Notes under the pieces: generated by a model
Told to the model about the DNA's origin: nothing
Seen by the model: only the letters and a program-made list of their open reading frames with translations
Database searches by the model: none
Position numbers and translations under genes: made by a program
Shown: one piece after another, positions 1 to 8,295 of the stretch
Layout of the letters: each line of letters begins with the position of its first letter
How positions within the stretch are numbered: the stretch's first letter is position 1
Assembly: GCA_047017005.1 (NCBI GenBank)
Contig: JBKXSZ010000002.1
Coordinates: 44,102 to 108,101, forward strand
DNA from: JBKXSZ01 sp047017005
Lineage (GTDB): Bacteria > Bacillota > Clostridia > TANB77 > CAG-508
DNA: 64,000 nucleotides
Direction: 5' to 3'

Positions 1-1
1 A

Positions 2-43
2 AAAGAAGCTGAAGAACAAATTATTAATGGATTTTTAAAATAA
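2..43 (+). CDS. C-terminal tail of an unidentified protein (partial)
   Basis: A reading frame enters from the left edge and ends in TAA, giving the residues KEAEEQIINGFLK. The acidic helix followed by a GFL ending resembles the C-terminus of SufB/SufD Fe-S assembly proteins, but 13 residues are too few to name it. It is followed by a hairpin terminator. Confidence 0.4.
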   Translation, partial: KEAEEQIINGFLK

Positions 44-65
44 AATACTCAAAAATAGATAAAAA

Positions 66-108
66 AAGAAAAAGAAACTTTAAATATCTAAAGTTTCTTT
101 TTCTTTTT
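66..108. terminator. Bidirectional intrinsic terminator
   Basis: AAAGAAACTTTA (71-82) pairs with TAAAGTTTCTTT (89-100), with A-runs on one side and T-runs on the other. It lies between the end of the partial + strand gene and the stop of the convergent acyltransferase gene, so it can serve both. Confidence 0.75.
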
Positions 109-118
109 ATCTATCTTT

Positions 119-901
119 TTATTTTAACATTTTATTTTCACTTTTATTTTTTTGTATCTCTTTTTCCATTATCTCGTATACTCTATCCTTTAGTTCTAAA
201 ACGGCTTCTCCTCTTCTTAGTTTTTCATCTGGATATATTGGTTTTAGTACTTTTGCTTTTATACATGGCTTACTTTTAAAAAGTTCCCACATATTCGTTG
301 GTTTTTCAAAGAGATATACAATCGGAACAATTGGAACATTATTTTCTACTGCAAACTCAAATGCTCCTTTTTTAAACTTTCTTAATTTTGTACAATATGG
401 CCAAAGAGATGCCTCTGGATAAAAGTGTACTGTTTTCCCTTCCTGTAATAGTCCGTTTATCGCTTTTACAAACTTTTTCTTTGCTTCTACTCCATCTGGA
501 ATTGGTATCGCATTTAATAAACGAATTAACCAGTTAATGATAGGAATTTCCATATTACTCTTTAAAGTTGGGAAATATGTCTTACGTGGTGCATTAATAA
601 TCGCATTCATTGTACAGTCCATTGGATGTACATGATTCGATACTGTAATTTTTCCAGCTTGAATTCCCTCTACATTCTTTTCTCCTTCAATAGAAAACCC
701 AAATGCCACTTTATTAAATACAAATAGAATTGGATAAATAATAACATATAAAATAGTAGAAAGAATTGTAAAAAGATATCCCCTTTTTACAAAAGTATAG
801 TTTTCATCTATCTTTGCATGTAATGGAGACCACATATGAAATACATGGCTATTTTCATTCTCTGCTAGTTCTTCTCTTGCTTCGTATTCTTGTACATTCA
901 T
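119..901 (-). CDS. plsC: 1-acyl-sn-glycerol-3-phosphate acyltransferase (PlsC family)
   Basis: Membrane-associated acyltransferase that would acylate lysophosphatidic acid to phosphatidic acid in phospholipid synthesis. The catalytic HX4D motif is seen in SNHVHPMDCTM (about residues 89-99), and the second family motif appears as FYPEASLWP, where many relatives have FPEGTRS. A hydrophobic segment (about residues 42-62) precedes the catalytic domain, as is usual. At 260 residues it is a normal length. It stands alone on the minus strand and ends in a shared terminator. Substrate specificity within the family cannot be read from the sequence. Confidence 0.85.
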   Translation of the reverse strand: MNVQEYEAREELAENENSHVFHMWSPLHAKIDENYTFVKRGYLFTILSTILYVIIYPILFVFNKVAFGFSIEGEKNVEGIQAGKITVSNHVHPMDCTMNAIINAPRKTYFPTLKSNMEIPIINWLIRLLNAIPIPDGVEAKKKFVKAINGLLQEGKTVHFYPEASLWPYCTKLRKFKKGAFEFAVENNVPIVPIVYLFEKPTNMWELFKSKPCIKAKVLKPIYPDEKLRRGEAVLELKDRVYEIMEKEIQKNKSENKMLK

Positions 902-1309
902 TTTATTTATCGCACCCCTTTATTTTCTACTTCTTCTATTTTTATTATATCTTTTTTTCTGTTCAAACACAAGTAACAAATCTCGCTAAATACTAGAGAA
1001 CCTATATACCTGAAAAAGCTATGATACTTATATATTGTATTGCCTTATTTATCTACCAATCACACCCTCTATAAAGAAATTCTAGCGTACATATACTAAC
1101 AAACTGATACCTGGCACCCAGAGCCATTGGTTTTATAAAAGCATCATCACACGCACGATTAACATGCCTCCATTATTCTGTCTCACTTAACCCCTATTCT
1201 TTATTTTACACCACAAAAAGATAGGGGTCTTATTTGAATTGAAATGCTCATTTGAATCCTATCTTCTCTTTTTATATTTTAAATAAACAAATTACGTCAA
1301 GCCTTTCTT
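902..1309. other. Gene-free interval upstream of plsC
   Basis: About 400 bases with no convincing coding frame. The stretch 1110-1200 is less AT-rich than its surroundings. An 8-bp inverted repeat, ACCCCTAT near 1190 and ATAGGGGT near 1222, with A/T-rich flanks forms a possible hairpin. I could not match it to a riboswitch family; it may be the leader of plsC or decayed mobile DNA. Confidence 0.3.
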
Positions 1310-1822
1310 TTACTCTTTCCAATTTGCTAAGTCTTGAAATACTTTCAAATGTATCTCTTCATCCAAAATAATTCGATTTAAAGTAGCTCTGATACTTTGA
1401 TTTCTTGTATGCATCATTGCTTTTTTATACCCCATAATCGCTTCTTTTTCTAATTCTGCATTGTATAGCATTGTTTCTTTCCTCGTACCTGTCTTATATC
1501 TTACATTATGTGCACTCCATGTTTCTCCTAAACTATTGACATATTTAGGTTCTAGACCTAATTGTTTAATCAAAGAACCAATTACTTCCATATGTTTCAT
1601 TTCCTGTATTGCAATTTGTAGTAATAGCCTACTAATATCTTGATTTTCTATTTGAATATGTTCATATACATATTGGGTAATTGCAGAAAGTTCTCCTAAA
1701 TTTCCTGCAAAATCCTCATACAACATTTTGGCATAATTGGTACTCTTTTTAATATTTTGTAACTTTGGAAATGGCAACTGTTTATTTGCCTCTAACATTT
1801 CTTTTAGTTTGATATATTCCAA
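1310..1822 (-). CDS. Ferritin-like diiron protein, CotJC/rubrerythrin-like fold
   Basis: Small four-helix-bundle protein with the spacing of a di-metal site: GELSAITQYVYEH, IQEMKHMEVI, LEKEAIMGYK and LDEEIHLKVF, that is, E...ExxH...E...ExxH. Such proteins are found in spore coats (CotJC-like) and in oxidative-stress defence. The first in-frame TTG (1828) sits almost on the GGAGGG ribosome site, so I prefer the next TTG at 1822, seven bases after it, giving MEYIKLKEML. Its downstream neighbour at 1910-2440 is a paralogue on the same strand. Function beyond metal binding is inferred. Confidence 0.7.
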   Translation of the reverse strand: MEYIKLKEMLEANKQLPFPKLQNIKKSTNYAKMLYEDFAGNLGELSAITQYVYEHIQIENQDISRLLLQIAIQEMKHMEVIGSLIKQLGLEPKYVNSLGETWSAHNVRYKTGTRKETMLYNAELEKEAIMGYKKAMMHTRNQSIRATLNRIILDEEIHLKVFQDLANWKE

Positions 1823-1909
1823 ATTCAATCCCTCCCTCTTATGCCTATATTGTATGCAATCTTTCTTTGTTTTGTGAAAAGTTAACCAATACTGTAAACC
1901 TCTCTTCTT

Positions 1910-2440
1910 TTAAATCTTGTATTTCCCTCTTTTATAGTCCTCTGCAATTCCTTTGAATATCTTTTTATGTACCGTTTCATCTAATATAATTCTATCTAAT
2001 AAATCACGAATACTCTTATTGTCTGTATAACTTTTTTCAAATTCATAATTATCAATTGTATTCTGCTCTTGCTCAATATCATATTCCATTGTTTTTAAAA
2101 TATCCTTTGTTACATAATTCAATCGATCTGCACACCAAAACTTACCAGTATCATCTCGGTATTCTGGTCTATCCCCTAGTTGTTTAATCAATCCTCCTAT
2201 TAAAACCAAATGATGTATTTCAATTTTCGCTATTTCTAACATAATCTCTTTTAAATTCTCATCTTCAAATTGAATATGTTGATATATATATAAAGTGACA
2301 GCCGTTACTTCTCCTTCATATCCGCCATAACTACGAAACATTCTATCTGCCAAATCTCTATCTGGTTTCACATTACGAAGTACTGGATATGGTACATATT
2401 GCAAGCTATCTAACAGCTCTTTTGCTTGTTTACATTTCAT
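1910..2440 (-). CDS. Ferritin-like diiron protein, paralogue of the neighbouring gene
   Basis: Same architecture as the gene at 1310-1822: GEVTAVTLYIYQH, IAKIEIHHLVLI, IEQEQNTIDNYE and LDETVHKKIF carry the four metal-ligand positions. The two proteins also share the linker IKQLG followed by a W-containing turn, so they come from a tandem duplication. The start is well placed behind GAGAGGTG. It lies upstream of its twin (minus strand) with an 80-90 base gap, likely one transcript. A spore-coat or peroxide-defence role is inferred from the family. Confidence 0.7.
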   Translation of the reverse strand: MKCKQAKELLDSLQYVPYPVLRNVKPDRDLADRMFRSYGGYEGEVTAVTLYIYQHIQFEDENLKEIMLEIAKIEIHHLVLIGGLIKQLGDRPEYRDDTGKFWCADRLNYVTKDILKTMEYDIEQEQNTIDNYEFEKSYTDNKSIRDLLDRIILDETVHKKIFKGIAEDYKRGKYKI

Positions 2441-2651
2441 ATGTTTTCACCTCTCTTCTCATATATATGAGAAATTTTCTCTTTGATTCCTTTTTTCCAT
2501 TCTCTGAACTTTTTTACTAAAAATTTTAAATATAACCCTATATTTTTTTAGTTTTCTATTTCTTTTTTATTTTCTTTATCATATAATACAAAGAAGAAAG
2601 AATATAATTATATTTTTTTGGATTATTAATTCCTTTTAAGGAGGCCAAAGA

Positions 2652-3545
2652 ATGAAAAAGATTATTTTTAAAGGCTGTGGAACAGCTATCCCTACACCTT
2701 TCACAGAAAATGGTGTAAATTTTGAAGAGTTTGGAAAACTAATCGAATTTCAAATTCAAGAAGGAGTAGATGCCATTATCGTTTGTGGTACTACTGGTGA
2801 ATCTTCTACTATGACATTAGAAGAGAAAAAAGAAACGATAAAATTTGCAATCAAAAAAGCTAATAGACGTGTTCCTATCATTGCAGGGACTGGTGGAAAC
2901 AATACCAAGTCTGTTATTGAAATGACAAAATATGCAGAATCTGTTGGAGTAGATGGACTTTTAATTGTTACCCCCTATTACAATAAAACGACACAAGCTG
3001 GTTTAGTTGCTCATTATCAAGCTGTTGCAAAAGAAACTACACTACCAATTATTCTTTATAGTGTTGCAAGTAGAACTGGTTTAAATATTACTCCAGAAAC
3101 TTGTTTAGAATTATCCAAAATTCCAAATATTGTAGCAATTAAAGAAGCAAGTGGTAACATTTCACAAGTTGCTAAAATTGCATCTCTTTGTGGAGATAAC
3201 TTACATATTTATACTGGTAATGATGACCAAGTATTACCTACTTTAGCTCTTGGGGGATTAGGAGTCATTTCTGTTATCGGAAATTTAGCCCCTAAAAAAT
3301 ATCATCATATGGTACAAAGCTATTTCGATGGAGATACTTCTACTGCAACCAAAATCCAGTTAGAGAGTATTCCTCTTATCAATAGTTTATTTAGTGAAGT
3401 AAATCCTATTCCTGTAAAAGCTGCTTTAAATCTAATGGGTTATCAATATGGAGTTCCAAGACTTCCTCTAGTAGAAATGACAGAAGCAGGTAAAGAAAAT
3501 TTACGTAAAGAACTAAATGCTTATGGCATTGAAACGAAAAACTAA
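2652..3545 (+). CDS. dapA: 4-hydroxy-tetrahydrodipicolinate synthase
   Basis: First committed enzyme of lysine, diaminopimelate and dipicolinate synthesis, condensing pyruvate with aspartate semialdehyde. Typical landmarks are GTAIPTPF near the start, CGTTGESSTM (pyruvate pocket), YYNKTTQ and VAIKEASGN with the Schiff-base lysine. The usual YNVPGRTG loop reads YSVASRTG here; its Tyr and Arg are kept. At 297 residues it is full length. An AAGGAGG site precedes the ATG. dapB follows after one HD-domain gene, so the two steps are clustered. I see no lysine riboswitch upstream. Confidence 0.95.
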   Translation: MKKIIFKGCGTAIPTPFTENGVNFEEFGKLIEFQIQEGVDAIIVCGTTGESSTMTLEEKKETIKFAIKKANRRVPIIAGTGGNNTKSVIEMTKYAESVGVDGLLIVTPYYNKTTQAGLVAHYQAVAKETTLPIILYSVASRTGLNITPETCLELSKIPNIVAIKEASGNISQVAKIASLCGDNLHIYTGNDDQVLPTLALGGLGVISVIGNLAPKKYHHMVQSYFDGDTSTATKIQLESIPLINSLFSEVNPIPVKAALNLMGYQYGVPRLPLVEMTEAGKENLRKELNAYGIETKN

Positions 3546-3687
3546 AAATTCTATTAAAAGTATTAAAAATTTATTAATTTAAAAAGGGGACAAGAAAATG
3601 CGTGGTATAATGAGGATACAAATAAAAAATAAATGCCATGCATTTTCATATAATATAAAATAGATGGCAATATAAAGGGGTATTTTA

Positions 3688-4227
3688 ATGACATTAGATA
3701 CAAACGAAATTTTAGCAAATCATTCAGAATTTGCTCTTATTATTCAAGAAATATTAGAAAATGAAACTGTGCAAAAAATGAAATTATATAATCATCACTA
3801 TAATACAACGTGTTTTGACCATTGTATTCACGTAGCTTATGCAAGTTATTGGATAGCTAAAAAACGACGTCTAGATTATGTGTCTGCTGCAAGGGCTGGA
3901 ATGCTTCATGACTTGTTTTTATATGATTGGCATGAAAAGCAACCAGATACAAAAGGTTTTCATGCTTTTACTCATGCAAAAACAGCTTTTGGAAATGCAA
4001 ATAAACTTTTTCATCTAAATCCAATTGAAAAAGATGCTATACTAAAACATATGTGGCCAGTTACCTTTTCTTTTCCTCGTTATCAAGAAAGCTATATCAT
4101 TACACTTGCCGATAAATATGCTGCTCTTCGCGAAAGTTTTGACGCGTATAAACGTAATTCTAGACTTCAAAAGCTATATCGATATAGTTATGTATTTTTA
4201 ACTATGGTAATTTTAAAGTTTATATGA
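3688..4227 (+). CDS. HD-domain phosphohydrolase-like protein
   Basis: The HD superfamily pattern is visible: a first His in FDHCIHVAYASYWIA, the HD pair in MLHDLFLYDW, a further His in FTHAKTA and the final Asp in TLADKYAAL. Proteins of this type hydrolyse phosphomonoesters or nucleotides using bound metal. It is 179 residues, with a hydrophobic C-terminal end (YVFLTMVILKFI). AAAGGGG precedes the ATG. It sits between dapA and dapB on the same strand, probably co-transcribed; there is no evidence that it acts in lysine synthesis. Confidence 0.7.
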   Translation: MTLDTNEILANHSEFALIIQEILENETVQKMKLYNHHYNTTCFDHCIHVAYASYWIAKKRRLDYVSAARAGMLHDLFLYDWHEKQPDTKGFHAFTHAKTAFGNANKLFHLNPIEKDAILKHMWPVTFSFPRYQESYIITLADKYAALRESFDAYKRNSRLQKLYRYSYVFLTMVILKFI

Positions 4228-4296
4228 TAAAATACAAAATAGATAGGAATATCCTATCTGTTTTTCACATTATAGAAATGAATAGGAGGAATTATT

Positions 4297-5058
4297 ATGA
4301 TTAAAGTTTTTGTTAATGGTTGTAATGGAACGATGAGTAAGCAAGTTTTATTGGAAATAAATAAAAGTGAAGATATGACAGTAGTTGGGGGATTTGATAA
4401 AGAACCTAATAAAGCATATGACTTTCCTGTATACACAGATATTAATAAAATAAAAGTAGATGCCGATGTTATTATTGACTTCTCAGTTCCATCTGCTACT
4501 TTAGAAATATTAACTTATGCCAAGAAATCACAAACCCCTATTGTTATTGCAACTACCGGTTTTTCTAATACAGACCTTCTTATGATAGAAGAAGCTTCTC
4601 ATTCTATACCAATTTTCCGTTCTTCTAATATGTCTTTTGATATTGCTGTTATGAAAAAAGTAATCGCTTCTCTTTCTCATATTTTAGAAGGAACCGATAT
4701 TGAAATTATAGAGACACATCATAATCGCAAGCTGGATGCTCCTAGTGGCACTGCTCTTGCTCTAGCAGATGCTATTAATAAAGAGTTTGATAATTCTTAT
4801 GAATATGTGTATTCTCGTCATGAAAGAAGAGAACCAAGAAATAAAAGAGAAATTGGAATTTCTTCTGTTCGTGGCGGTAATATTGTTGGAGAACATTCTG
4901 TACAATTCTTCGGTCCTTATGAAACTTTTGAAATTAAACATATTGCACATTCTAGAAGTGTTTTCGCACAAGGAGCTATTAAAGCTGCTAAATTCTTGAT
5001 TCGTCAAAAGCCAGGGAGTTATTCTATGGAAGATTTAATGGATATCAATATTGACTAA
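4297..5058 (+). CDS. dapB: 4-hydroxy-tetrahydrodipicolinate reductase
   Basis: NAD(P)H-dependent reductase making tetrahydrodipicolinate. It has an N-terminal Rossmann glycine motif, VFVNGCNGTM (related to GxxGxMG), the FSVPSATLE loop, and the catalytic signature ETHHNRKLDAPSGTA with its His-His and Lys. At 253 residues it is full length. AGGAGG lies just upstream of the ATG. It shares the + strand cluster with dapA. Confidence 0.95.
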   Translation: MIKVFVNGCNGTMSKQVLLEINKSEDMTVVGGFDKEPNKAYDFPVYTDINKIKVDADVIIDFSVPSATLEILTYAKKSQTPIVIATTGFSNTDLLMIEEASHSIPIFRSSNMSFDIAVMKKVIASLSHILEGTDIEIIETHHNRKLDAPSGTALALADAINKEFDNSYEYVYSRHERREPRNKREIGISSVRGGNIVGEHSVQFFGPYETFEIKHIAHSRSVFAQGAIKAAKFLIRQKPGSYSMEDLMDINID

Positions 5059-5089
5059 TTAGCACAGCTGGAAGACTAAATATATTTAA

Positions 5090-5124
5090 AGAAGGAATCA
5101 AGTTTGACTCCTTCTTACTTTTTT
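5090..5124 (+). terminator. Terminator after dapB
   Basis: GAAGGA...TCA pairs with TGA...TCCTTC around a short AGTT loop and is followed by a T-rich run. It lies directly after dapB and against the stop of the convergent gene. Confidence 0.7.
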
Positions 5125-5512
5125 AAAAAATATTTTTTATATTTAAGGCTTCTTTTTCTTGAATATGTTCTAATAAATATTTTGCTTTATCTATACTTTC
5201 TATTCCATTTTCATATTCCTTTGTTTCAATATTTGCTTTTACACTTACTAATTCCGTTTGAACTTTTTCTAATTCATCATGCTCTATATAGTAAGAAAGC
5301 TCTTCATTAAAATCCGTCCATTTATGAAAAGTCTCTTCTATCTCTTTGGATAGTGTCTCCTCGTTTTTCTCTTTCTTTCCCATCTCTATTCGTAAAGCTT
5401 CCAAATCTTGGTTCATTTCCTCCACACTTTTTTGCGTATAACCTCTAGTAGCTAAGTTTCCCAGCAATATAGCAACAATGATAATACTTATAATAATCGT
5501 TTCTTTCCACAT
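5123..5512 (-). CDS. DUF4363-like membrane-anchored protein
   Basis: One N-terminal membrane segment (WKETIIISIIIVAILLGNLA) is followed by an all-helical outside domain rich in Glu and Lys, as in DUF4363 proteins that accompany DUF421 genes in clostridia. I place the start at the ATG for MWKET, behind a purine-rich GGAAGAAGAG site. A longer frame reaches 5554, overlapping the preceding DUF421 gene. Function unknown. Confidence 0.6.
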   Translation of the reverse strand: MWKETIIISIIIVAILLGNLATRGYTQKSVEEMNQDLEALRIEMGKKEKNEETLSKEIEETFHKWTDFNEELSYYIEHDELEKVQTELVSVKANIETKEYENGIESIDKAKYLLEHIQEKEALNIKNIF

Positions 5513-5529
5513 AATCTCTTCTTCCTTTT

Positions 5530-6205
5530 CTATGATTTCATCTTTTCTTGACAAAAGATTTGTCCTTTCCCATCCAAAGTTACAATCAATGCATCTTCTG
5601 GATTTATATGAAACTTATTTACTTCTTTCTTCAGCCAACTATAGTTTTTTCCTATTTTCTTTAAATTATCACCCATTACTTTTCCATCAATTACTAAGTC
5701 ATAAGCAAGACCTTCATAATCTGGAGTTATATTAAAGTCTTCTGGTATTGTCGTTCTCTTCTCCGGTTTTTGAATGACTGTAACTTGTCCATTGGTTTCT
5801 AATATTGCATATTCCACATCTCCTATATTAAAGATATTATTTCCCCTTAATCTTTCTTGTAATTCATTTACTGTAAATCTTTCTTTTTTTAAAGCTTTTT
5901 CATCAATTCTTCCTCGATAAATTAAAATAGCTGGTTTTCCACATATAATCCCTCTTAAATGTATGCTTTTCATATTAATAATAGAGATAACAAGATGCAT
6001 TACCAATAGCCCTAAAATCGGAATAATACCGATTGGAAATTGGTACTCCTACATCTGTCATAGGAATTGATGCCAAATCTGCAATCATAATAGAAATAGC
6101 AAGCTCAAAAGGTTGTAATTGTCCTATTTCTCTCTTCCCCATTAATCGCATCACGAATAACACAACGAGATATAGTACAATAGACCTAATAAATGTAATT
6201 AACAT
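5530..6205 (-). pseudogene. DUF421 (YetF-like) membrane protein, split by a single-base frameshift
   Basis: The N-terminal part (6205 to about 6030) shows the family's opening MRLMGKREIGQLQPFELA and ASIPMTDVGVPIS. It then drifts into a wrong frame and stops near 5978. The rest continues in another frame as GIIPILGLLVMHLVISI, then ICGKPAILIYRG and DVEYAILETNGQ, to the stop at 5530. Removing one A in the CCAATTTCCAATCGG stretch near 6032 joins them into one full-length protein. It has a good ribosome site (GGAAGG). It may be true decay or an assembly error. The DUF4363 gene follows directly. Confidence 0.8.
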
Positions 6206-6456
6206 ATCTTTCCTTCCTTTTCTATTTTCTTTTATTTTAATTCAAATTTATTTTGATTTTATTTGATTCTCTTTTGTATTTTGTTCTATATTTGAAAAAA
6301 GTATACTTCTTCTCTTTCTTTTTTTATTCTGCCAAAAATTATAATAAAAATTACGAATAGAAATTTTTTAAATGTTCATACTATAAATAGCCATCAAAAA
6401 AAATGATAAAATACATTCTTATTTAGAATAGGAGGACTGAAAAATCATGGATAATA

Positions 6457-6825
6457 ATGAACATGCTCGGAAGTAATTCCCGTGGAGCAAGTACAGTATG
6501 GCAAATCGTAGGTAGATTAGTTACAGCCGCAATTGTTCTTGCAATTACTGCCTTTTTTACACCAGGATTTACAATTAATAATATTTGGGCATTAGCTTTA
6601 GCTGCAGTGGTTCTTACAGCTCTTGATTATATTATCACGAAATTTACTGGATTACATGCTAGTCCATTTGGTAAAGGGTTTGTGGGCTTTGTATTAGCTG
6701 CTGTTACTTTATATATCACTCAATTTGTAGTAGCTGGATATTCTATATCTTGGCTTGCTGCTATTATTGGTGCTGTTATATATGGTATTGTCGATTATAT
6801 TATTCCTGGCGAACAAGCAATGTAA
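6457..6825 (+). CDS. Small four-helix membrane protein, phage-holin-4/YvlD-like
   Basis: 122 residues with four hydrophobic segments (about 17-36, 43-61, 74-92 and 96-115) and the glycine-rich GxxDYIIxG ending typical of the YvlD/phage-holin-4 membrane family, whose members occur in chromosomes without phages. The good GGAGG site (6431-6435) is spaced for an ATG at 6447, but that ATG opens only a nine-codon frame. The full-length frame starts at 6457 in another register, so either translation is re-initiated or a base has been gained or lost near the start. Confidence 0.6.
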   Translation: MNMLGSNSRGASTVWQIVGRLVTAAIVLAITAFFTPGFTINNIWALALAAVVLTALDYIITKFTGLHASPFGKGFVGFVLAAVTLYITQFVVAGYSISWLAAIIGAVIYGIVDYIIPGEQAM

Positions 6826-6839
6826 CAATCTTTAATAAG

Positions 6840-7213
6840 GGTGTCCTAAAATAGGAACTTAACGCCAAAAAATCCAGCTCGATAAGAGTTGGATTTTTTG
6901 TAAAATTCGATTTTTCCAAAGATTTCTTATGAATATTCTGCTCTTTTTCCTCTCATTTTATATTAGATTTCTACTTGCTACGTATTTTAATTGTCATAAT
7001 TTTTTAAATCGTATTTATCTATTTCCTTGTGCTTTGTGCACTCTCTTTTATGTGTGCAACTACTACAGTCAAATTTCTAAAGGTGAATGTTTTCCACTAA
7101 AATCACTATTTTTAAGTATTGATTTATCAGTATCTCTAACTATTTTTATATCCAAAAATTCAACTCTTATCGAGCTGGACTTTTTACTTCTAGGGTTCCT
7201 ATTTCAGGACACC
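6840..7213. mobile_element. 374-bp MITE-like element with ~60-bp terminal inverted repeats
   Basis: The left end starts GGTGTCCTAAAATAGGAAC and the right end is its near-perfect reverse complement (GGTGTCCTGAAATAGGAAC read inward). The match continues through the motif CCAGCTCGATAAGAGTTG on both sides. The inside has no intact gene. Read on the minus strand it keeps scraps of a Cys-rich stretch, DCSSCTHKRECTKHKE, like the zinc-ribbon of IS1182-type transposases, so it may be an internal deletion of such an element. No target duplication is obvious. Confidence 0.75.
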
Positions 7214-7222
7214 TTCATGTCT

Positions 7223-7250
7223 CTTTCTAATTTTTTACAAAATTAGAAAG
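7223..7250. repeat. Hairpin at the 3' end of variable region 1 (DGR-type target hairpin)
   Basis: CTTTCTAATTTT (7223-7234) and AAAATTAGAAAG (7239-7250) form a perfect 12-bp stem with a 4-base loop, GTAA on the coding strand. The stop codon of the variable protein lies inside the stem. No T-run follows in the gene's direction, so it is not a normal terminator. A nearly identical hairpin ends the second variable gene. DGR targets such as that of Bordetella phage BPP-1 carry a tetraloop hairpin or cruciform just after the variable region. Confidence 0.75.
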
Positions 7251-8184
7251 TCGCACTCAAGCGCACGTAGCCGCCGTTATAGACGCCGCCGAAGTCCATA
7301 TAACCGCGGCCGAAGCGCGCGTTAAATGCGCGGAAAGTATCGTACTGGGCGGAAGACCAGTAGTCGTCGCTAAGCCCTTTGTTTGCATAATTTTCTTTTG
7401 TTATTCCTAATTCTTCTGCAAATGCTGACCATTCGGCTCTAGAAGGTACGAACCATCCATTTGCAACTTGTGACTTTATTTGTCCCCACATATCTTTGTT
7501 ATTTGTAGATTGGTCTTGTTCTCCATATGCTTTTGCATCCCATTTAGCTATCATTGCATTTGTATTGGCTTTTCCTGTTCCGAAATCTCCTGATGTTGCA
7601 GTTGCATAATCACTCATATTTCCATATGCAGCATTATACCAGTCATAAAGTGTTCCATTTCTTTTTCCGTCTATATCTGTTAATGCCATTATATAAAATC
7701 TATCTTTCCCTGTTCCTGTTGGTGATAGTACGTCCTTCGTTCCAAAACTTCCTTCGTAATTTGTCTTGCTTATATAGTAGTCTTTAACCCCTTCAGCAAC
7801 AGGTATTGTGTAATTACCATCTGAATCATACCATTGTCCATCTCCTGTATTTCCTTTTGCTAAATCTGCATATATTATTCCGTCAACTGTTCCGTCTGCA
7901 TTTATATCTGCATAATATCCTACATATGACTCTGTTTTTGAAATATTTTCTACTGTTTCTTCATTTGGTAAATATCTATTTAATTCACCATATATTTCAT
8001 TTAACGTATTTAGTTCATTTTGTGTCGCTTGTTCTGATTTGTTTTTCGCTTCTTGTGTTTTTTCGATTAATCCACTATTGACTGCAAAATATATGGTTAC
8101 CCCTGCTAAAATAAGTAAAATAATGATTGTTACGACTAATGCAATTAATGTAATACCTTTCCTTTCTTTTAAATTTCCCTTCAT
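7243..8184 (-). CDS. Prepilin-like variable protein 1 with C-terminal C-type-lectin-like domain (putative DGR target)
   Basis: The N-terminus has a class III-like prepilin signal, a charged leader ending KERKG and then ITLIALVVTIIILLILAGV, so the protein is probably exported and membrane- or fibre-anchored. After a helical spacer comes a C-terminal domain with the landmarks GWFVPSRAEW and DYWSSAQ and the ending VRLSATF, as in FISUMP/formylglycine-enzyme-like C-type-lectin folds used by DGR variable proteins. The last 38 codons (7246-7359) are far more GC-rich than the rest and form the variable region. The best start is the second ATG, 7 bases after GGAGG; the first (8190) is too close. The first ~104 residues match the gene at 10874 exactly. 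Confidence 0.8.
   Translation of the reverse strand: MKGNLKERKGITLIALVVTIIILLILAGVTIYFAVNSGLIEKTQEAKNKSEQATQNELNTLNEIYGELNRYLPNEETVENISKTESYVGYYADINADGTVDGIIYADLAKGNTGDGQWYDSDGNYTIPVAEGVKDYYISKTNYEGSFGTKDVLSPTGTGKDRFYIMALTDIDGKRNGTLYDWYNAAYGNMSDYATATSGDFGTGKANTNAMIAKWDAKAYGEQDQSTNNKDMWGQIKSQVANGWFVPSRAEWSAFAEELGITKENYANKGLSDDYWSSAQYDTFRAFNARFGRGYMDFGGVYNGGYVRLSATF
7246..7359 (-). other. Variable region 1 (VR1)
   Basis: 114 bases from the TGG of YWSSAQ to the last codon. Against VR2 the first 15 and last 21 bases are identical. The 26 codons between differ at 28 positions, 26 of them at codon positions 1 or 2, while third-position C and the invariant GCG, TTC GGC, GGT, ATG, GTC and TAT codons are kept. 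The pattern fits a template with many AAC codons whose adenines were randomised. Confidence 0.8.
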
Positions 8185-8240
8185 TTTCATTCCTCCTCTG
8201 TTTTATTTTTTATATTAAAATTTAATAACTAATTAAACGC

Positions 8241-8295
8241 AAAAAAGACAGCAACAAAAACCTGCTTATTTCAGATTTTTATTACTATCTTTTTT
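8241..8295 (-). terminator. Long-stem terminator or attenuator ahead of variable protein 1
   Basis: On the minus strand AAAAAAGATAG...CTG lies opposite CAGG...CTGTCTTTTTT, a stem of about 25 bp that pairs almost throughout if G-U pairs are allowed, ending in a T-run. It lies between the small upstream frame (8266-8367), which it overlaps, and the prepilin gene. The second gene has the same hairpin (11905-11959) with mostly stem-preserving changes. Confidence 0.6.

Noticed and set aside
2441..2651. Lysine riboswitch upstream of dapA
   Set aside because: The interval is only ~210 bases of very AT-rich sequence without the conserved lysine-aptamer boxes.
6929..7246. A 105-codon + strand frame starting MNILLFFLSFYIRF
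   Set aside because: It lies inside the inverted-repeat element, is almost pure Phe/Leu/Ser from AT-rich DNA, has no ribosome site and runs across the element's terminal repeat.
7223..7250. Ordinary rho-independent terminator for variable protein 1
   Set aside because: No T-run follows in the direction of transcription and the hairpin includes the stop codon and is conserved with the variable region.
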